Shown here: piece by piece, positions 13,803 to 22,635 of the stretch
How the letters are laid out: each line of letters begins with the position of its first letter
How positions within the stretch are numbered: the stretch's first letter is position 1
Source: a virus
Length of the DNA: 37,522 nucleotides
Virus record (IMG/VR): IMGVR_UViG_3300048586_000889
Location: 1 to 37,522 of that record
Reading direction: 5' to 3' (one strand)
The notes under the pieces: model-generated
Told to the model about the DNA's origin: nothing
Seen by the model: the letters and a program-made list of their open reading frames with translations, nothing else
Database searches by the model: none
Program-made: the position numbers and the translations under genes

Positions 13803-16100
13803 TTATGCTCGGCCTCGAACGAACCCTTTGAAGTCTTGGGCTCGAGATCCGACGTAATGCCGAACCGAGATGTTGAGACCAAAGGCCCCATTCATCAGAG
13901 GGTTGGTGGTGACGATTGGCACTCGTCCAGCTCCCTCGAGGTAGGTAACCTCGATCGTGTGAGCCTCGGACGAAACGAGGATCCAGTTGGTCGACGATCC
14001 GGATAGGGCCGCCTTGGTAACTGGATCGATCATGCCGTTCTCGAGGCGAGCCTCGCTAACCGGCGTGATGTTGTAGTCCTTGAGAACGTTCTTCGATCCC
14101 TTGCCACCGTCGACCATGACGATGTCGCTCTTGGTGAGCTGCACTGCCGTGTCTCGCAGTGATGGAGGAACGAGTAGGTGAGTCGCTCTCAGGTTGAGCG
14201 ATGCGTCTCCGTCGCGTCGCAATCCAAGCTTGGCGATCGCCAACGAGAGAGGTGCTCGATCGAGGGCCTGGCCGGTTCCGATGTCAGAGACATCGGTCGC
14301 GTTGAACAGCTGTCGACCGGTAACCAATAGGCTCGGGTTCGCGAGGAGAATCGCGGCGACGAGGCTTGGGCGAACTCGACCAGCCGCGAGACCGAAGTCG
14401 CGAGGCGTATCGGCGAGCTTGCCGAAGTTGTCGCTCATAAAGTCCGCTTCGTCGATGTTCATTTGACGCGAGAAGCGATCGACCTTGCTTTGCTCGCTGC
14501 GAGCAGCTCGTGTCGCATGGTCCGCTTCGCCACCGGCAGGATGGAGCGAGAGATCCCCAGCGGCTTCCATACGGATCCGCGAATGGAATTCCATGTCGGG
14601 GTTTTCGCGATCTTGGGTCCAGCCTCGAGAGAAGTCCTCGATCTCCGCGTAGGAGGCCAGAACTTGAGCACCGAGGGTAGCTCCGAAAAGCTGAGTCACT
14701 GCACCCGAGGAGAAAGCCGCTTGCAGCATGTCGACTCGGTTGCGGGGGACATCTTGCCCAATCGCATTGAGAGCCATTCCGGCCGCTTCGAGCATCGAGA
14801 TCGATCGGAACTCGTGGGCCTGGTCCATGATCCGTTGTCGATTCGAATCGTTGACACCGGCGCGGAGCCACTCAGGGAGTCGATCGCGGATCTCCGAGCT
14901 TTGGAATTGGGCGCAATCGAGAGCGATGTTCGCGCGGAGCAGCAAAGCAGCTTGCAAAGTGTGGAGCGATCCACGCTGCGATCTTGAGGTGCTGTGGATT
15001 CCTGGCCCAGCTGATCGGCTGTTACGCATCGCCTCGAGCTCTTGGTGGCGACGTGCTTCGAGCTCAGTTCTCTCGGCCGTCCATCCTGCTCGGATTGCGT
15101 GAGCCGCGAGATTGACGGCCGTCCCGTTGATGCTCACTGTCGGATCGTTGAATCGAGCGCAGAGAGTTCGTAGTTCGGTAGCTCGAGCATGTTCGGCCGC
15201 GAGAGTCTCGCGGTATTGGGCTGCGAGATCGTTGGTTTGATTGGAGCGAGCTCCATTGCCGCCCGCGAGGAGTGTATTACCGGCTCCGTTGGATGCGGTG
15301 GCGGTGGGTGGCGGTTGATCGTCGCTCGGAGCCCCATCGGAGCTCGCGGAGGCTGCGGCAGAGTCACCGCCCTCAGAGGATGCGCCCGATTGAGCGTTGT
15401 ATTGATTCTGAAGCGCTTCCATCGCTTCGGGGGTGAGCGTAGCGACATCCAAACCGAGCGAGGCGACCCAAGCTTCAAAGCCCATTGCGGCGTTCCCTTG
15501 TGTGAGTTGAGCAAGCATGAGCCGTGGGACGTTCATATCGCCAGGCTCCGACAGAATAGCGATGTGCTTTAGCTTCGAGCGCGAAACGAAGAGCACGGGA
15601 CCCTCGAACGTTCTTCCGTTCGCTTGCAGGGTTTGACCTTCGCGAACGATCTCCCACTCGAGCAAGATGAGGCCGATGGATGTCTTCCATGGAAAGCGTT
15701 TGCTCGAGGTAATCTCGCGCGTTTCGTCACTTTGCACGGAGAACTCACCGGATGCGAGCAGCTGCTTCCCATCGCTGTGGACGTCGGGGCAGTGGCCAAC
15801 AGGTCGAGCGGGATCATGATCGCGATTGAGTGGAGTATCCGAATCGATCTCCACACCATCGCAAGAGACGACGGCCGCACCTTGGTAACCGTTGGCCATG
15901 TTCAGTTGAGGGAACATGACCCCGCCCGTGTACACCACTTGATTGAGAAATCGAGTGGCCTCGGTCGCTCCCTCGGCAGCATGAAGCAGCTCGATCGGAC
16001 CAGAGCCAACGAGGGTGAGCTCGTTGGTTGGCGATTGAGCCTCCGCATGGAGAGAGGCGATTGTGGCGATGCGTCGCTCGCGTCGTTTCTTGGATCCCAT
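13803..16100 (-). CDS. Prohead protease - major capsid protein fusion
   Basis: 765 aa from the ATG at 16100 (an in-frame TTG nine codons earlier is less likely). Residues about 20-220 look like an HK97-type prohead protease: LNRDHDPARPVGHCPDVHSDG carries the catalytic His, and FPWKTSIGLIL the catalytic Ser, followed by a L-K-H-I-A-ILSEPGD strand. A Ser/Ala/Pro-rich stretch (about 235-300) and a charged helix follow, similar to a scaffold or delta domain. Residues about 390-765 resemble a Mu gpT-like major capsid protein (LRATHLLVPPSLRDTAVQL, GAFGLNISVRHYVGSRAQDF). Fusion of protease and capsid in one polyprotein, cut in the assembling shell, is known in some phages. No separate capsid gene exists in the window, which supports the reading. 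Confidence 0.85.
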   Translation of the reverse strand: MGSKKRRERRIATIASLHAEAQSPTNELTLVGSGPIELLHAAEGATEATRFLNQVVYTGGVMFPQLNMANGYQGAAVVSCDGVEIDSDTPLNRDHDPARPVGHCPDVHSDGKQLLASGEFSVQSDETREITSSKRFPWKTSIGLILLEWEIVREGQTLQANGRTFEGPVLFVSRSKLKHIAILSEPGDMNVPRLMLAQLTQGNAAMGFEAWVASLGLDVATLTPEAMEALQNQYNAQSGASSEGGDSAAASASSDGAPSDDQPPPTATASNGAGNTLLAGGNGARSNQTNDLAAQYRETLAAEHARATELRTLCARFNDPTVSINGTAVNLAAHAIRAGWTAERTELEARRHQELEAMRNSRSAGPGIHSTSRSQRGSLHTLQAALLLRANIALDCAQFQSSEIRDRLPEWLRAGVNDSNRQRIMDQAHEFRSISMLEAAGMALNAIGQDVPRNRVDMLQAAFSSGAVTQLFGATLGAQVLASYAEIEDFSRGWTQDRENPDMEFHSRIRMEAAGDLSLHPAGGEADHATRAARSEQSKVDRFSRQMNIDEADFMSDNFGKLADTPRDFGLAAGRVRPSLVAAILLANPSLLVTGRQLFNATDVSDIGTGQALDRAPLSLAIAKLGLRRDGDASLNLRATHLLVPPSLRDTAVQLTKSDIVMVDGGKGSKNVLKDYNITPVSEARLENGMIDPVTKAALSGSSTNWILVSSEAHTIEVTYLEGAGRVPIVTTNPLMNGAFGLNISVRHYVGSRAQDFKGFVRGRA

Positions 16101-16170
16101 GAGACCCAAAGTAAACGGCCCGGACAAAATCCGAGCCGTATGAGTACCAATTAGAATCCGTCGCGTGTTG

Positions 16171-16377
16171 CTACGGATTGACGTCGTTCGCTACCGTCGT
16201 TTCAGTCTTACCAGCCTCCAGGCCTTTCTTGACCAGCTCGATGATTATCTCCTCGGCTTTCGCGAGGAGCATGTGATCTGCGCGGGAGCCTTGGATCGCG
16301 CCCATCGCTTGCCTCATGAGTCCAATTGCCTGGTCTGGGGTCATGGATTCCAATTGTTGCTGTAAAGTGTTCGACAT
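16171..16377 (-). CDS. Short helical protein of the head region
   Basis: 68 aa, unrecognised. It is almost wholly helical: LQQQLESMTPDQAIGLMRQA, then ADHMLLAKAEEIIIELVKKG (about 33-52). Small coil proteins just before the capsid gene often act as scaffold or head-assembly helpers. Gaps of 70 bases to the capsid gene and 24 bases to the previous gene. A GGAAACG stretch precedes the ATG. No motif that would allow a firmer call. Confidence 0.58.
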   Translation of the reverse strand: MSNTLQQQLESMTPDQAIGLMRQAMGAIQGSRADHMLLAKAEEIIIELVKKGLEAGKTETTVANDVNP

Positions 16378-16401
16378 CGTTTCCTCGAAAGGGGGTAAGG
16401 G

Positions 16402-16803
16402 TTACTCGCCTTGTTCAGGCTCGGGTTCAGGGATTGGTTCGGGCTCCGGCGGGATGACCATGCGAAGCGCGTAGGTCGACGGATCGACGGTGTACTCGTA
16501 AGGTGGTACCCACTCTTCCGGTTCGATCGGTGTGCCGGTGATCGCTTCGAGAAGATCGACGAGCGCTTTTGCAGACGCGAAGAAGCGAGCCGATTGCCCC
16601 GGCGATGCCGCGTCCATTTGTGCGAGTACTTCGTTGATCTCTTCGCGCGATCGCAACTGGCCGTGCGCTCTGAACCAGAACTTTTGAAACTGCTCCCGGC
16701 GAAACGTCGCGAGATTCGCGAGCGTTGCGTTGCTGAAATCTAGCAACTCTTTCGCGAGCAAGAGCGAATCGGGATTGGTCGGGATCGTCGGTACTGCGAA
16801 CAT
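16402..16803 (-). CDS. Unknown protein downstream of the tailspike gene
   Basis: 133 aa from the ATG at 16803, which overlaps the upstream stop as TAATG; an ATG at 16815 is the alternative. Three helices (LLLAKELLDFSNATLANLAT; EEINEVLAQMDAASPGQSAR; FFASAKALVDLLEAITG) are followed by a proline/glutamate tail (PPEPEPIPEPEPEQGE). Such acidic Pro-rich ends are common in fibre-associated chaperones or baseplate linkers. Its translational coupling to the tailspike gene suggests a tail-fibre accessory or assembly chaperone. Family not recognised. Confidence 0.62.
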   Translation of the reverse strand: MFAVPTIPTNPDSLLLAKELLDFSNATLANLATFRREQFQKFWFRAHGQLRSREEINEVLAQMDAASPGQSARFFASAKALVDLLEAITGTPIEPEEWVPPYEYTVDPSTYALRMVIPPEPEPIPEPEPEQGE

Positions 16804-17954
16804 TATGCTACCCATGCGGAAACAGAAGGAAGAATCAAAGAACCACTAGCTGGCTCGTCGCCAGGACCAAGACCTCTCCCCCACAGAAGCGAAGTCTTTT
16901 TGATGCGATAGTCGCCACCGGCTGCATCGACGAATTCATCAGCGTCGGTCCCGGCGGAAAAATCATTGTTAACTTCAAGGTAGTGTTGAGAGTTCGATAC
17001 ATCTCCGTTTGTGTTGTTTCGGAATCGGCAATCGCTTAAAACAAGAAAGTTATTTGTGTTTGGTTGGGAGTACCCAAACCCACCGTTTCCTACAACAATG
17101 CATTTGTTTATTTTTGAACCATCTGAATTTGTAGCAGAATATGTAACATCCAGTCCGTTAGCAGCGTTATTTACGATACACGATTTCATTAAATACAGAC
17201 CCGAGCCACCGGAGCCTGTCACTAAACATGCTGCTCCAACATTCTTCATCACCGTCATTCGCGAGATAGCTTTTCTGCCATTGCTTGTAAGATTTACACC
17301 CCATCGATTACCCGACGTAGCTGATAGGTTTCCTTCAACTCTTATGTTGTCGTGTGAGATCATGGTGGCTGTCATTGACACAACATGGTCGTAGCTCGTG
17401 CCGGAGCATACCGCGACTATGTTTCGAGATTGATTAGTATTGCCTAGATTCGCAGCAACCGCTGCGGTATTAGACGTAGAGTTAACGATCTGACACCATT
17501 CAAAACCACCTCGACCAACATTAGATACAACAGCTCCATTTCTTCCGCTAGCGGTGAGTCGTATTCCATACCAATAACAATAATCCAGATTAGTCGTTTG
17601 AACATTGGTAGTTGTCGTGATAACGGGCATTGTTGAATTATCCCATGCCGGTTGGGCACTTACCCAACCAGGATCGGGAGGAGCCCATCGATTACCCGAC
17701 GAATCAGAAGCCAGAAATGCGAGAAAATTTGCAATATTTGGAGCGTTTGCAAATAACGCACTAGTTAGCATTTGGCTGCAGCTATAAGTCCCCGGTCCAA
17801 CTCGGCACTCAAGAGAATCACTTCCAGCGAAGTTGAATCCAGTGATGATGCTGGACCAATTCCCGCCGCTGAACAGAGCTGCACGGTTCGCCCAAGACGT
17901 ACCATCGCCCGTTCCGGCTGACACTGTCGAAAACCATCGAGTGACCAATGCCAT
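16803..17954 (-). CDS. Parallel beta-helix tailspike-like protein
   Basis: 383 aa. Repeated short strands with stacked Asn, Ser and Val (SRMTVMKNVGAACLVTGSGG, KSCIVNNAANGLDVTYS, KCIVVGNGGFGYS, LSDCRFRNNTNGDVS) form the ladder of a right-handed parallel beta-helix, the fold of tailspikes and pectate-lyase-like receptor-binding proteins. It probably recognises or degrades host surface glycans. The DNA is clearly more AT-rich than the flanking structural genes (see 17000-17650), a sign of recent acquisition, as is usual for host-range genes. It lies one base after the fibre gene and overlaps the next gene by one base. The N-terminal 25 residues (ALVTRWFSTVSAGTGDGTSW) may be an attachment segment. 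Confidence 0.7.
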   Translation of the reverse strand: MALVTRWFSTVSAGTGDGTSWANRAALFSGGNWSSIITGFNFAGSDSLECRVGPGTYSCSQMLTSALFANAPNIANFLAFLASDSSGNRWAPPDPGWVSAQPAWDNSTMPVITTTTNVQTTNLDYCYWYGIRLTASGRNGAVVSNVGRGGFEWCQIVNSTSNTAAVAANLGNTNQSRNIVAVCSGTSYDHVVSMTATMISHDNIRVEGNLSATSGNRWGVNLTSNGRKAISRMTVMKNVGAACLVTGSGGSGLYLMKSCIVNNAANGLDVTYSATNSDGSKINKCIVVGNGGFGYSQPNTNNFLVLSDCRFRNNTNGDVSNSQHYLEVNNDFSAGTDADEFVDAAGGDYRIKKTSLLWGRGLGPGDEPASGSLILPSVSAWVA

Positions 17955-17955
17955 G

Positions 17956-20265
17956 TTACGCCCTCGTCACTGTCAGAGTGAGGGACACCAGCTGCACCGT
18001 CGCTGCCGATTCGACTTCGAGCTTGATGTAGTCGCCTGCGTTGAGCGTGGTGGTCCATCCTGTCAGCGATGACGATTGAGCCTTGATCTGCGCGGCGAGA
18101 GTGGGCTTCGCGGATGCTACGATCGAGTCGCCATTCGTCGGTGGGAAGTTCGCATAGCTGTCCTTCCATATGTCGATAACTATGGACCCAATCGCATCGG
18201 CGACCAATTCCCAGCCCGTGATGGTGCATGCGTATGGAACGCGAAACGAGATTGGTTGCTCTCCGGCCGCGATCGCTGCTCCACCACCGTTGATCTGGAA
18301 CGTTATGGCACCCGAGGTGCTGCCCGATCGCTTGATAACCCCACCATCGTTGATGAAGGTTGCGATCTCGCCGGTGGTTGTGTTCTTGACTAGTCGCGCG
18401 AGATTGGCCGCGATGTCGCTTGTGCTTGGGTCCGCCGCGAGGGACTGGAACGCGGAGGTGAGGTAGCCTTCCACGTCTAGCCTCGAAGAAAACGCAACAT
18501 TTGCCAGCAACGCACTGGCGCCCTGAGTAAATGTCGCGTGCATCCGACCGTTCGTTGCATCGCGAATATAAAGGACGTTGCTATTCGCCGTATACATCAA
18601 CCATGGATGCGATCCGCCAATCACGGCGGGGGTCGCACTTGCGAACACAGCGCCGCCACTACCCGACAGATACAAGCTACTTTCAACATAGGCATTCGCG
18701 TGAATCTGCAAGTTAGAACTTGAAGAGTTCGCCCCGCCAGTCATCGTTAGAAACATGCGGGAGTTGTTAGCATCGCGAGTGAATAGCGTGTTACTATTCG
18801 CTGTGTACATGAGCCACGGAAGCGAACCGCTACCGGGAACCGGGGTTGCGCTAGAGAACTGCATTCCAGCCGAACCGGATACCCTCACACCATTGTTGGC
18901 GTAAACGATGTTGCTGAAATTGCCAGTCGATGCCGATATGCCAGCGAAATCAGTATCACCACTGTTCCGAAGCTGCAAGTCACCGGAAACGTGCTTCAAT
19001 CGCACGTTGGTACCAAGTTGGATTTGCCCGACGGGGAAGTCGACGAGTCCTGTGTTACCAAACATTGTTTGGACTGGGATAGTTAATCCGGTAGCAGTTG
19101 ATGTCACCATCATCGAAGTGTTGACTTCACTTAATGATGAACCAATAACTGAGCCGATCGTGCTGCGGATCGCGAACGAAGGAACGTTGGAGAGCACGCC
19201 GGTAGCCCCACCCGTTCGGAAGCTCAACAGGTTTCGGTAGTGCCCCGATACAGTTGTCGAAGGTGCAGCGAAAGTCCCGCCCAGGTAAGTAACCTCAAAG
19301 CTCGACTGAGTCGATGCGCTTGCAAACGACCCATAATCATACACTCGCACGCCGGTGCGATCGCCAGTGTTCACTGGGAGGATCGATAGAGAGCGAGCAG
19401 CCTGGCCCGCCATGCCGATCGACAGCAATCCTCGGTTGATCTCGACGTTGCCCGTATTGCCGCGAATAGCGAGGTCGTCAGTCAAGCCGGAATAATCATT
19501 TTGCCCCGCACCGATGGCCGAGCTCGCCGAAATGACGATGTCACCGTAGATCGCGCTGCCGGAGTAAGTACGACCACTGATCGCACCCGCGATGTAGCCA
19601 CCGACCTGGGTTAAGAAACCGAGTCGGGCGTTGGCTGGCGTTCCGAAATTACCGCCGGTGTCAGCAATGATTTGCAGTTCACCGAGTCGTGTCTTTCGGT
19701 AGAACGAATTGCCCGAATCGCGAACCTCAAGAGACGAAGCGCCCGCGTTCCATCGCAACAAATGCCCCGCCGCTCCACCAATCTGCAGTGTGCCGGAGAT
19801 CGATCCGTTGCCCGTAGCAGTGATGTTGACAAACGAGCCGGTGATCTTACTCGCGGAGAGCGATGTGATCCACGCGGGATCCGCATAGCTGAAGTCGTTA
19901 CGGACGACCTGAGCCGAGAGCCTCGAATTAGGGAGCGTACCAAACAGATCCGCCGCGTTGCCCGATGTCGCGATCGCGGCGAGTCCAGATGTCGGGGTGT
20001 AGGCGCCAAGGGCCGTTGCGATGACAGACAGCGTCTGAGACTGCGAGAAGACATCGAGGAACGCGCGACCAGACACCGCATTCAACGACGAAACGTTGTT
20101 CCCATCGCCGTACAGGAGGCCGGTCAGAGTAGTGACCGTTTCTTCAGAGACGAGATTGGGACCGGGCGCCCCAGGAGTGCCAGGCGGTCCGACTGCGCCT
20201 ACTTGCGTGATCTCACTACGGATCACTGGCGGCGGGAGGATGGTGGAGCGGATCGTTTGAGTCAT
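17956..20265 (-). CDS. Long tail fibre protein with collagen-like linker
   Basis: 769 aa. A collagen-type GPPGTPGAPGP stretch lies near residues 30-40, followed by a long Ser/Thr/Gly-rich beta-repeat shaft. Two related segments of about 70 residues each in the distal half share F-S/A-SATP...PWLMYTANSN.L..RDA.N.RM (bases about 18757-18880 and 18535-18660), evidence of internal duplication. The C-terminal domain begins near GAITFQINGGGAAIAAGEQP and ends in a beta sheet (VQLVSLTLTVTRA), probably the receptor-binding or trimerisation tip. It is encoded between the portal block and the tailspike, so host-recognition genes are inserted in the head module. Role as tail fibre is inferred from architecture. 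Confidence 0.78.
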   Translation of the reverse strand: MTQTIRSTILPPPVIRSEITQVGAVGPPGTPGAPGPNLVSEETVTTLTGLLYGDGNNVSSLNAVSGRAFLDVFSQSQTLSVIATALGAYTPTSGLAAIATSGNAADLFGTLPNSRLSAQVVRNDFSYADPAWITSLSASKITGSFVNITATGNGSISGTLQIGGAAGHLLRWNAGASSLEVRDSGNSFYRKTRLGELQIIADTGGNFGTPANARLGFLTQVGGYIAGAISGRTYSGSAIYGDIVISASSAIGAGQNDYSGLTDDLAIRGNTGNVEINRGLLSIGMAGQAARSLSILPVNTGDRTGVRVYDYGSFASASTQSSFEVTYLGGTFAAPSTTVSGHYRNLLSFRTGGATGVLSNVPSFAIRSTIGSVIGSSLSEVNTSMMVTSTATGLTIPVQTMFGNTGLVDFPVGQIQLGTNVRLKHVSGDLQLRNSGDTDFAGISASTGNFSNIVYANNGVRVSGSAGMQFSSATPVPGSGSLPWLMYTANSNTLFTRDANNSRMFLTMTGGANSSSSNLQIHANAYVESSLYLSGSGGAVFASATPAVIGGSHPWLMYTANSNVLYIRDATNGRMHATFTQGASALLANVAFSSRLDVEGYLTSAFQSLAADPSTSDIAANLARLVKNTTTGEIATFINDGGVIKRSGSTSGAITFQINGGGAAIAAGEQPISFRVPYACTITGWELVADAIGSIVIDIWKDSYANFPPTNGDSIVASAKPTLAAQIKAQSSSLTGWTTTLNAGDYIKLEVESAATVQLVSLTLTVTRA

Positions 20266-20269
20266 CGGG

Positions 20270-20671
20270 CTAGCTCTTGGTCACGCGTCGGAAGCAGTAG
20301 ACATTTCCCCAATACAATGGCATCGTCGGGCCGCTGTCCGCTGCGTCAAAGAAAATGTCGTGAACGTACGCGCTGGCTTTGTCGGTGATGAACTCACCGG
20401 CAGGGATCGCGAGCGTGTGAGCCTTGGTTAGGTAAAGCGTGAATGCATTGGCGTCCACGATGTTGATCACCGGGGTTGCGATCGCCGGGCCAGTATCGAG
20501 CCCCTTCTTTCGGATCTCGCAACGAACGGTTCCACCGGTGAGCACAAAGGGCGATCCGTCTTCGTAGTTGAGCTCGAAGCGAATGGGCCCGTACTCCGCT
20601 CCCTGCTTGATGTGCATATCGAACTGCTCGCCAATCGAGCCGAATTCGAGCTGTTCTTCATCGCATGCCAC
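20270..20671 (-). CDS. Small Ig-like/baseplate-type domain protein
   Basis: 133 aa. FDMHIKQGAEYGPIRFELNY, then VLTGGTVRCEIRKK and TLYLTKAHTLAIPAGEF match the small domain found in front of tail fibre genes in many phages: 'Q-G-x-x-x-x-x-x-x-x-x-D.....L.G..x.x.x.IR', related to BppU-type or fibre-base Ig-like domains. The end YVHDIFFDAADSGPTMPLYWGN is also typical. It directly follows the portal gene (one-base overlap) and precedes the fibre gene (gap of four bases), so a fibre-attachment role fits. Confidence 0.62.
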   Translation of the reverse strand: MACDEEQLEFGSIGEQFDMHIKQGAEYGPIRFELNYEDGSPFVLTGGTVRCEIRKKGLDTGPAIATPVINIVDANAFTLYLTKAHTLAIPAGEFITDKASAYVHDIFFDAADSGPTMPLYWGNVYCFRRVTKS

Positions 20672-22356
20672 TATTCCGCTCCAATCTCCTCGAGGAGTTC
20701 ATCCAGAAGACTGTTGATCGTGCGATCGCTGAACCCTACGCTCGAAAGGAATACTCGCGTCCGAGTCTCGCTCCACTCACCGGTTCGCAATCGATCGATG
20801 GCATCGTCGACGGCCTTGGTCGCATTCTGCAGCTGCCGTCGCGACATGGTCTTGAATTCACCCGTCGGGGCCTCACCCGACTCGAGCTCCGATTCAGCCG
20901 CTGCGGGCTGTCCTGCAGGTGCTGCCGATGGAGCTCGCGGAACGGGTGGCTCGGAATTGCCAAGTGGTCCACCGAGTGCCATAAGGTTGCGGCGTCGGAT
21001 TGCTTGTCGGATGAGCTGTTGATAGTGCTCCTCCGGATCGATGTTGTTCGATAAAAGATAGCGATCTTCGCTGAGGAGTCCGGCGTCGATCGCGTCGATC
21101 GCTGCTCCGACCTCTTTCTGCGGATCGACGTGCTTCGGTGGGTTCCATCGCCACTCGTGATCGACTTCGCCCACGTCGGAACTATCCAGGTAACCGGTGA
21201 GCATGAGAGCCTCATCGAGCCACCATTCGAAGATCCTATCGAGGCATTCAACCGCCCATTGCGATTGCTCGACTCCTATCGATTCGTAGTAGGTTTGATG
21301 ATCCAGCCGCCCGGAGCTGTAGTTGTACCGGCTGGAATCGGCCAAAGCCTTGTTGCTCGGCATGTGGACGCATCGAGCGATCTCCCCGAGGATCGCATTG
21401 CGAAAGACCTCGTAGCCTGTCGTCGGTTGCTCCGGCTTGAACTGGTTCATCTTCCAGCCGCGAGGCAAGCTCACCATCATGTTTCGATCGATCTCGACAT
21501 TGGAAAACGGTTCGACGTCCTCCGGTCCATCGTCATCGAAATCATTCCCCATCGTCTCGAGCACGGCCGAGAGATTGGCGGCCGTCTCGCTCGCAGCGAT
21601 CGTGGAAAGAGTCCAGCGTCGCAGATAGGCGAACAACGGGAGCGCGGGAGTGATCTCGGGAATCCCTCGCACCTGGCCGGGGCGCTCGACTCGAAACATG
21701 TGAATGATGTCGTCGGGGTGGATGTCATCCTTTTCCCAAGCACCGAGTGCCCATACATCGCCCGGGTGGGTCTTTAGCATGTGATAGTTGGTGGGCTGTC
21801 CCCACTTGTCGAACTCGATCCCGTCGACTCGATCGGGCAATCCGTCAACGTAGCCAGGCGTCGAGATTTGATCGGACTCAACGAGCTTGATGTCCAGCTG
21901 CACCGGAGTTCGCAATCGCCGATTGGTGCTCTTCAAGATAAAGATCTCGCCGTCGATCACCTTCGACAATCGAGCCGTTCGGAGCTTGGCAGCCAATCCG
22001 ACTTTCCGGGCCCACAACCGCCACTCTCGCTCGATCTTCTTGGCAAGCTCCCTGTTGGGGTGCGTGACCTGCAGGGCAGGGCCGGTGCTGATCGTGTCGT
22101 TGGCGAGCGTGTGGCAGATCCCTTTTGCGAACGAGTTCGCTTGATGGCATTCGTACCGAGCTCGCGATCGGAGTCGACGGCGGACCTCGATCGAGTTCGC
22201 AGCGAGGGCCGAATCGTGATCCGCCCAAGCCCAATGCTTTCGGTTCTCCGGCGTGTCCTGCGCTGCGTCGTACTTCGCGCGAAGGGACGGAGCGGAACGT
22301 CGAGATCGTTCGGGGGTGGGGCGAGCGAGTGGATTGCCGTACTGATCGACGAGCAT
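20671..22356 (-). CDS. Portal protein, lambda gpB family
   Basis: 561 aa. The dodecameric portal through which DNA enters and leaves the head. Signature regions: an N-terminal ARYECHQANSFAKGICHTLA helix (about 66-85), DGEIFILKS (134-142), LVESDQIS followed by GYVDGLPDRVDGIEFDKWGQ, then HMFRVERPGQVRGIPEITPA and the SRYNYSSGRLDHQTYYESIG motif of lambda-type portals. The C-terminal 90 residues are Pro/Ala-rich then helical. It starts one base inside the gpW stop (TAATG) and follows gpW and terminase in the lambda order. Confidence 0.93.
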   Translation of the reverse strand: MLVDQYGNPLARPTPERSRRSAPSLRAKYDAAQDTPENRKHWAWADHDSALAANSIEVRRRLRSRARYECHQANSFAKGICHTLANDTISTGPALQVTHPNRELAKKIEREWRLWARKVGLAAKLRTARLSKVIDGEIFILKSTNRRLRTPVQLDIKLVESDQISTPGYVDGLPDRVDGIEFDKWGQPTNYHMLKTHPGDVWALGAWEKDDIHPDDIIHMFRVERPGQVRGIPEITPALPLFAYLRRWTLSTIAASETAANLSAVLETMGNDFDDDGPEDVEPFSNVEIDRNMMVSLPRGWKMNQFKPEQPTTGYEVFRNAILGEIARCVHMPSNKALADSSRYNYSSGRLDHQTYYESIGVEQSQWAVECLDRIFEWWLDEALMLTGYLDSSDVGEVDHEWRWNPPKHVDPQKEVGAAIDAIDAGLLSEDRYLLSNNIDPEEHYQQLIRQAIRRRNLMALGGPLGNSEPPVPRAPSAAPAGQPAAAESELESGEAPTGEFKTMSRRQLQNATKAVDDAIDRLRTGEWSETRTRVFLSSVGFSDRTINSLLDELLEEIGAE

Positions 22357-22583
22357 TATCCCCTCCGATCGCAGCCAACGGCCGATGGTGGGAGGATCTT
22401 GGCGAAAAGCAATCCACGTCGCTTTTTCGTCGCGTTTCGATTGGCGGCGGCGACGTCGAGAGCCTCAAGTTGATCGCGGGTCGATCGAGCCGTCACGGTA
22501 AGCCCGTCCGTGCTCACCGATTGCGGACCCGTCGCATTATTGAGAATCTGCTCTGCGTCGATCGGAGAATTGTTGGTGCTCAT
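22356..22583 (-). CDS. gpW-like head-tail joining protein
   Basis: 75 aa. The central block DGLTVTARSTRDQLEALDVA (26-45) followed by basic NRNATKKRRGLLFAKILPP fits the small gpW-like proteins found between terminase and portal in lambda-like phages, where gpW stabilises DNA and completes the head-tail interface. Stop and portal start overlap. Separated from terminase by a cargo gene (22636-23508), which interrupts an otherwise conserved trio. Confidence 0.72.
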   Translation of the reverse strand: MSTNNSPIDAEQILNNATGPQSVSTDGLTVTARSTRDQLEALDVAAANRNATKKRRGLLFAKILPPSAVGCDRRG

Positions 22584-22635
22584 AGGCTTCGAACCTAGAG
22601 CAGGACAAGCAAAACGCTGGGATACTGCCTACCAA

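Noticed and set aside
14284-14871. Long - strand frame (195 codons) inside the capsid fusion gene
   Set aside because: Alternate frame of the capsid gene with Ser/Arg bias and no phage motif.
22584-22635. att core or promoter in the TAGG..CCTA inverted repeat by the gpW gene
   Set aside because: Only four base pairs, with no promoter boxes; not above chance.
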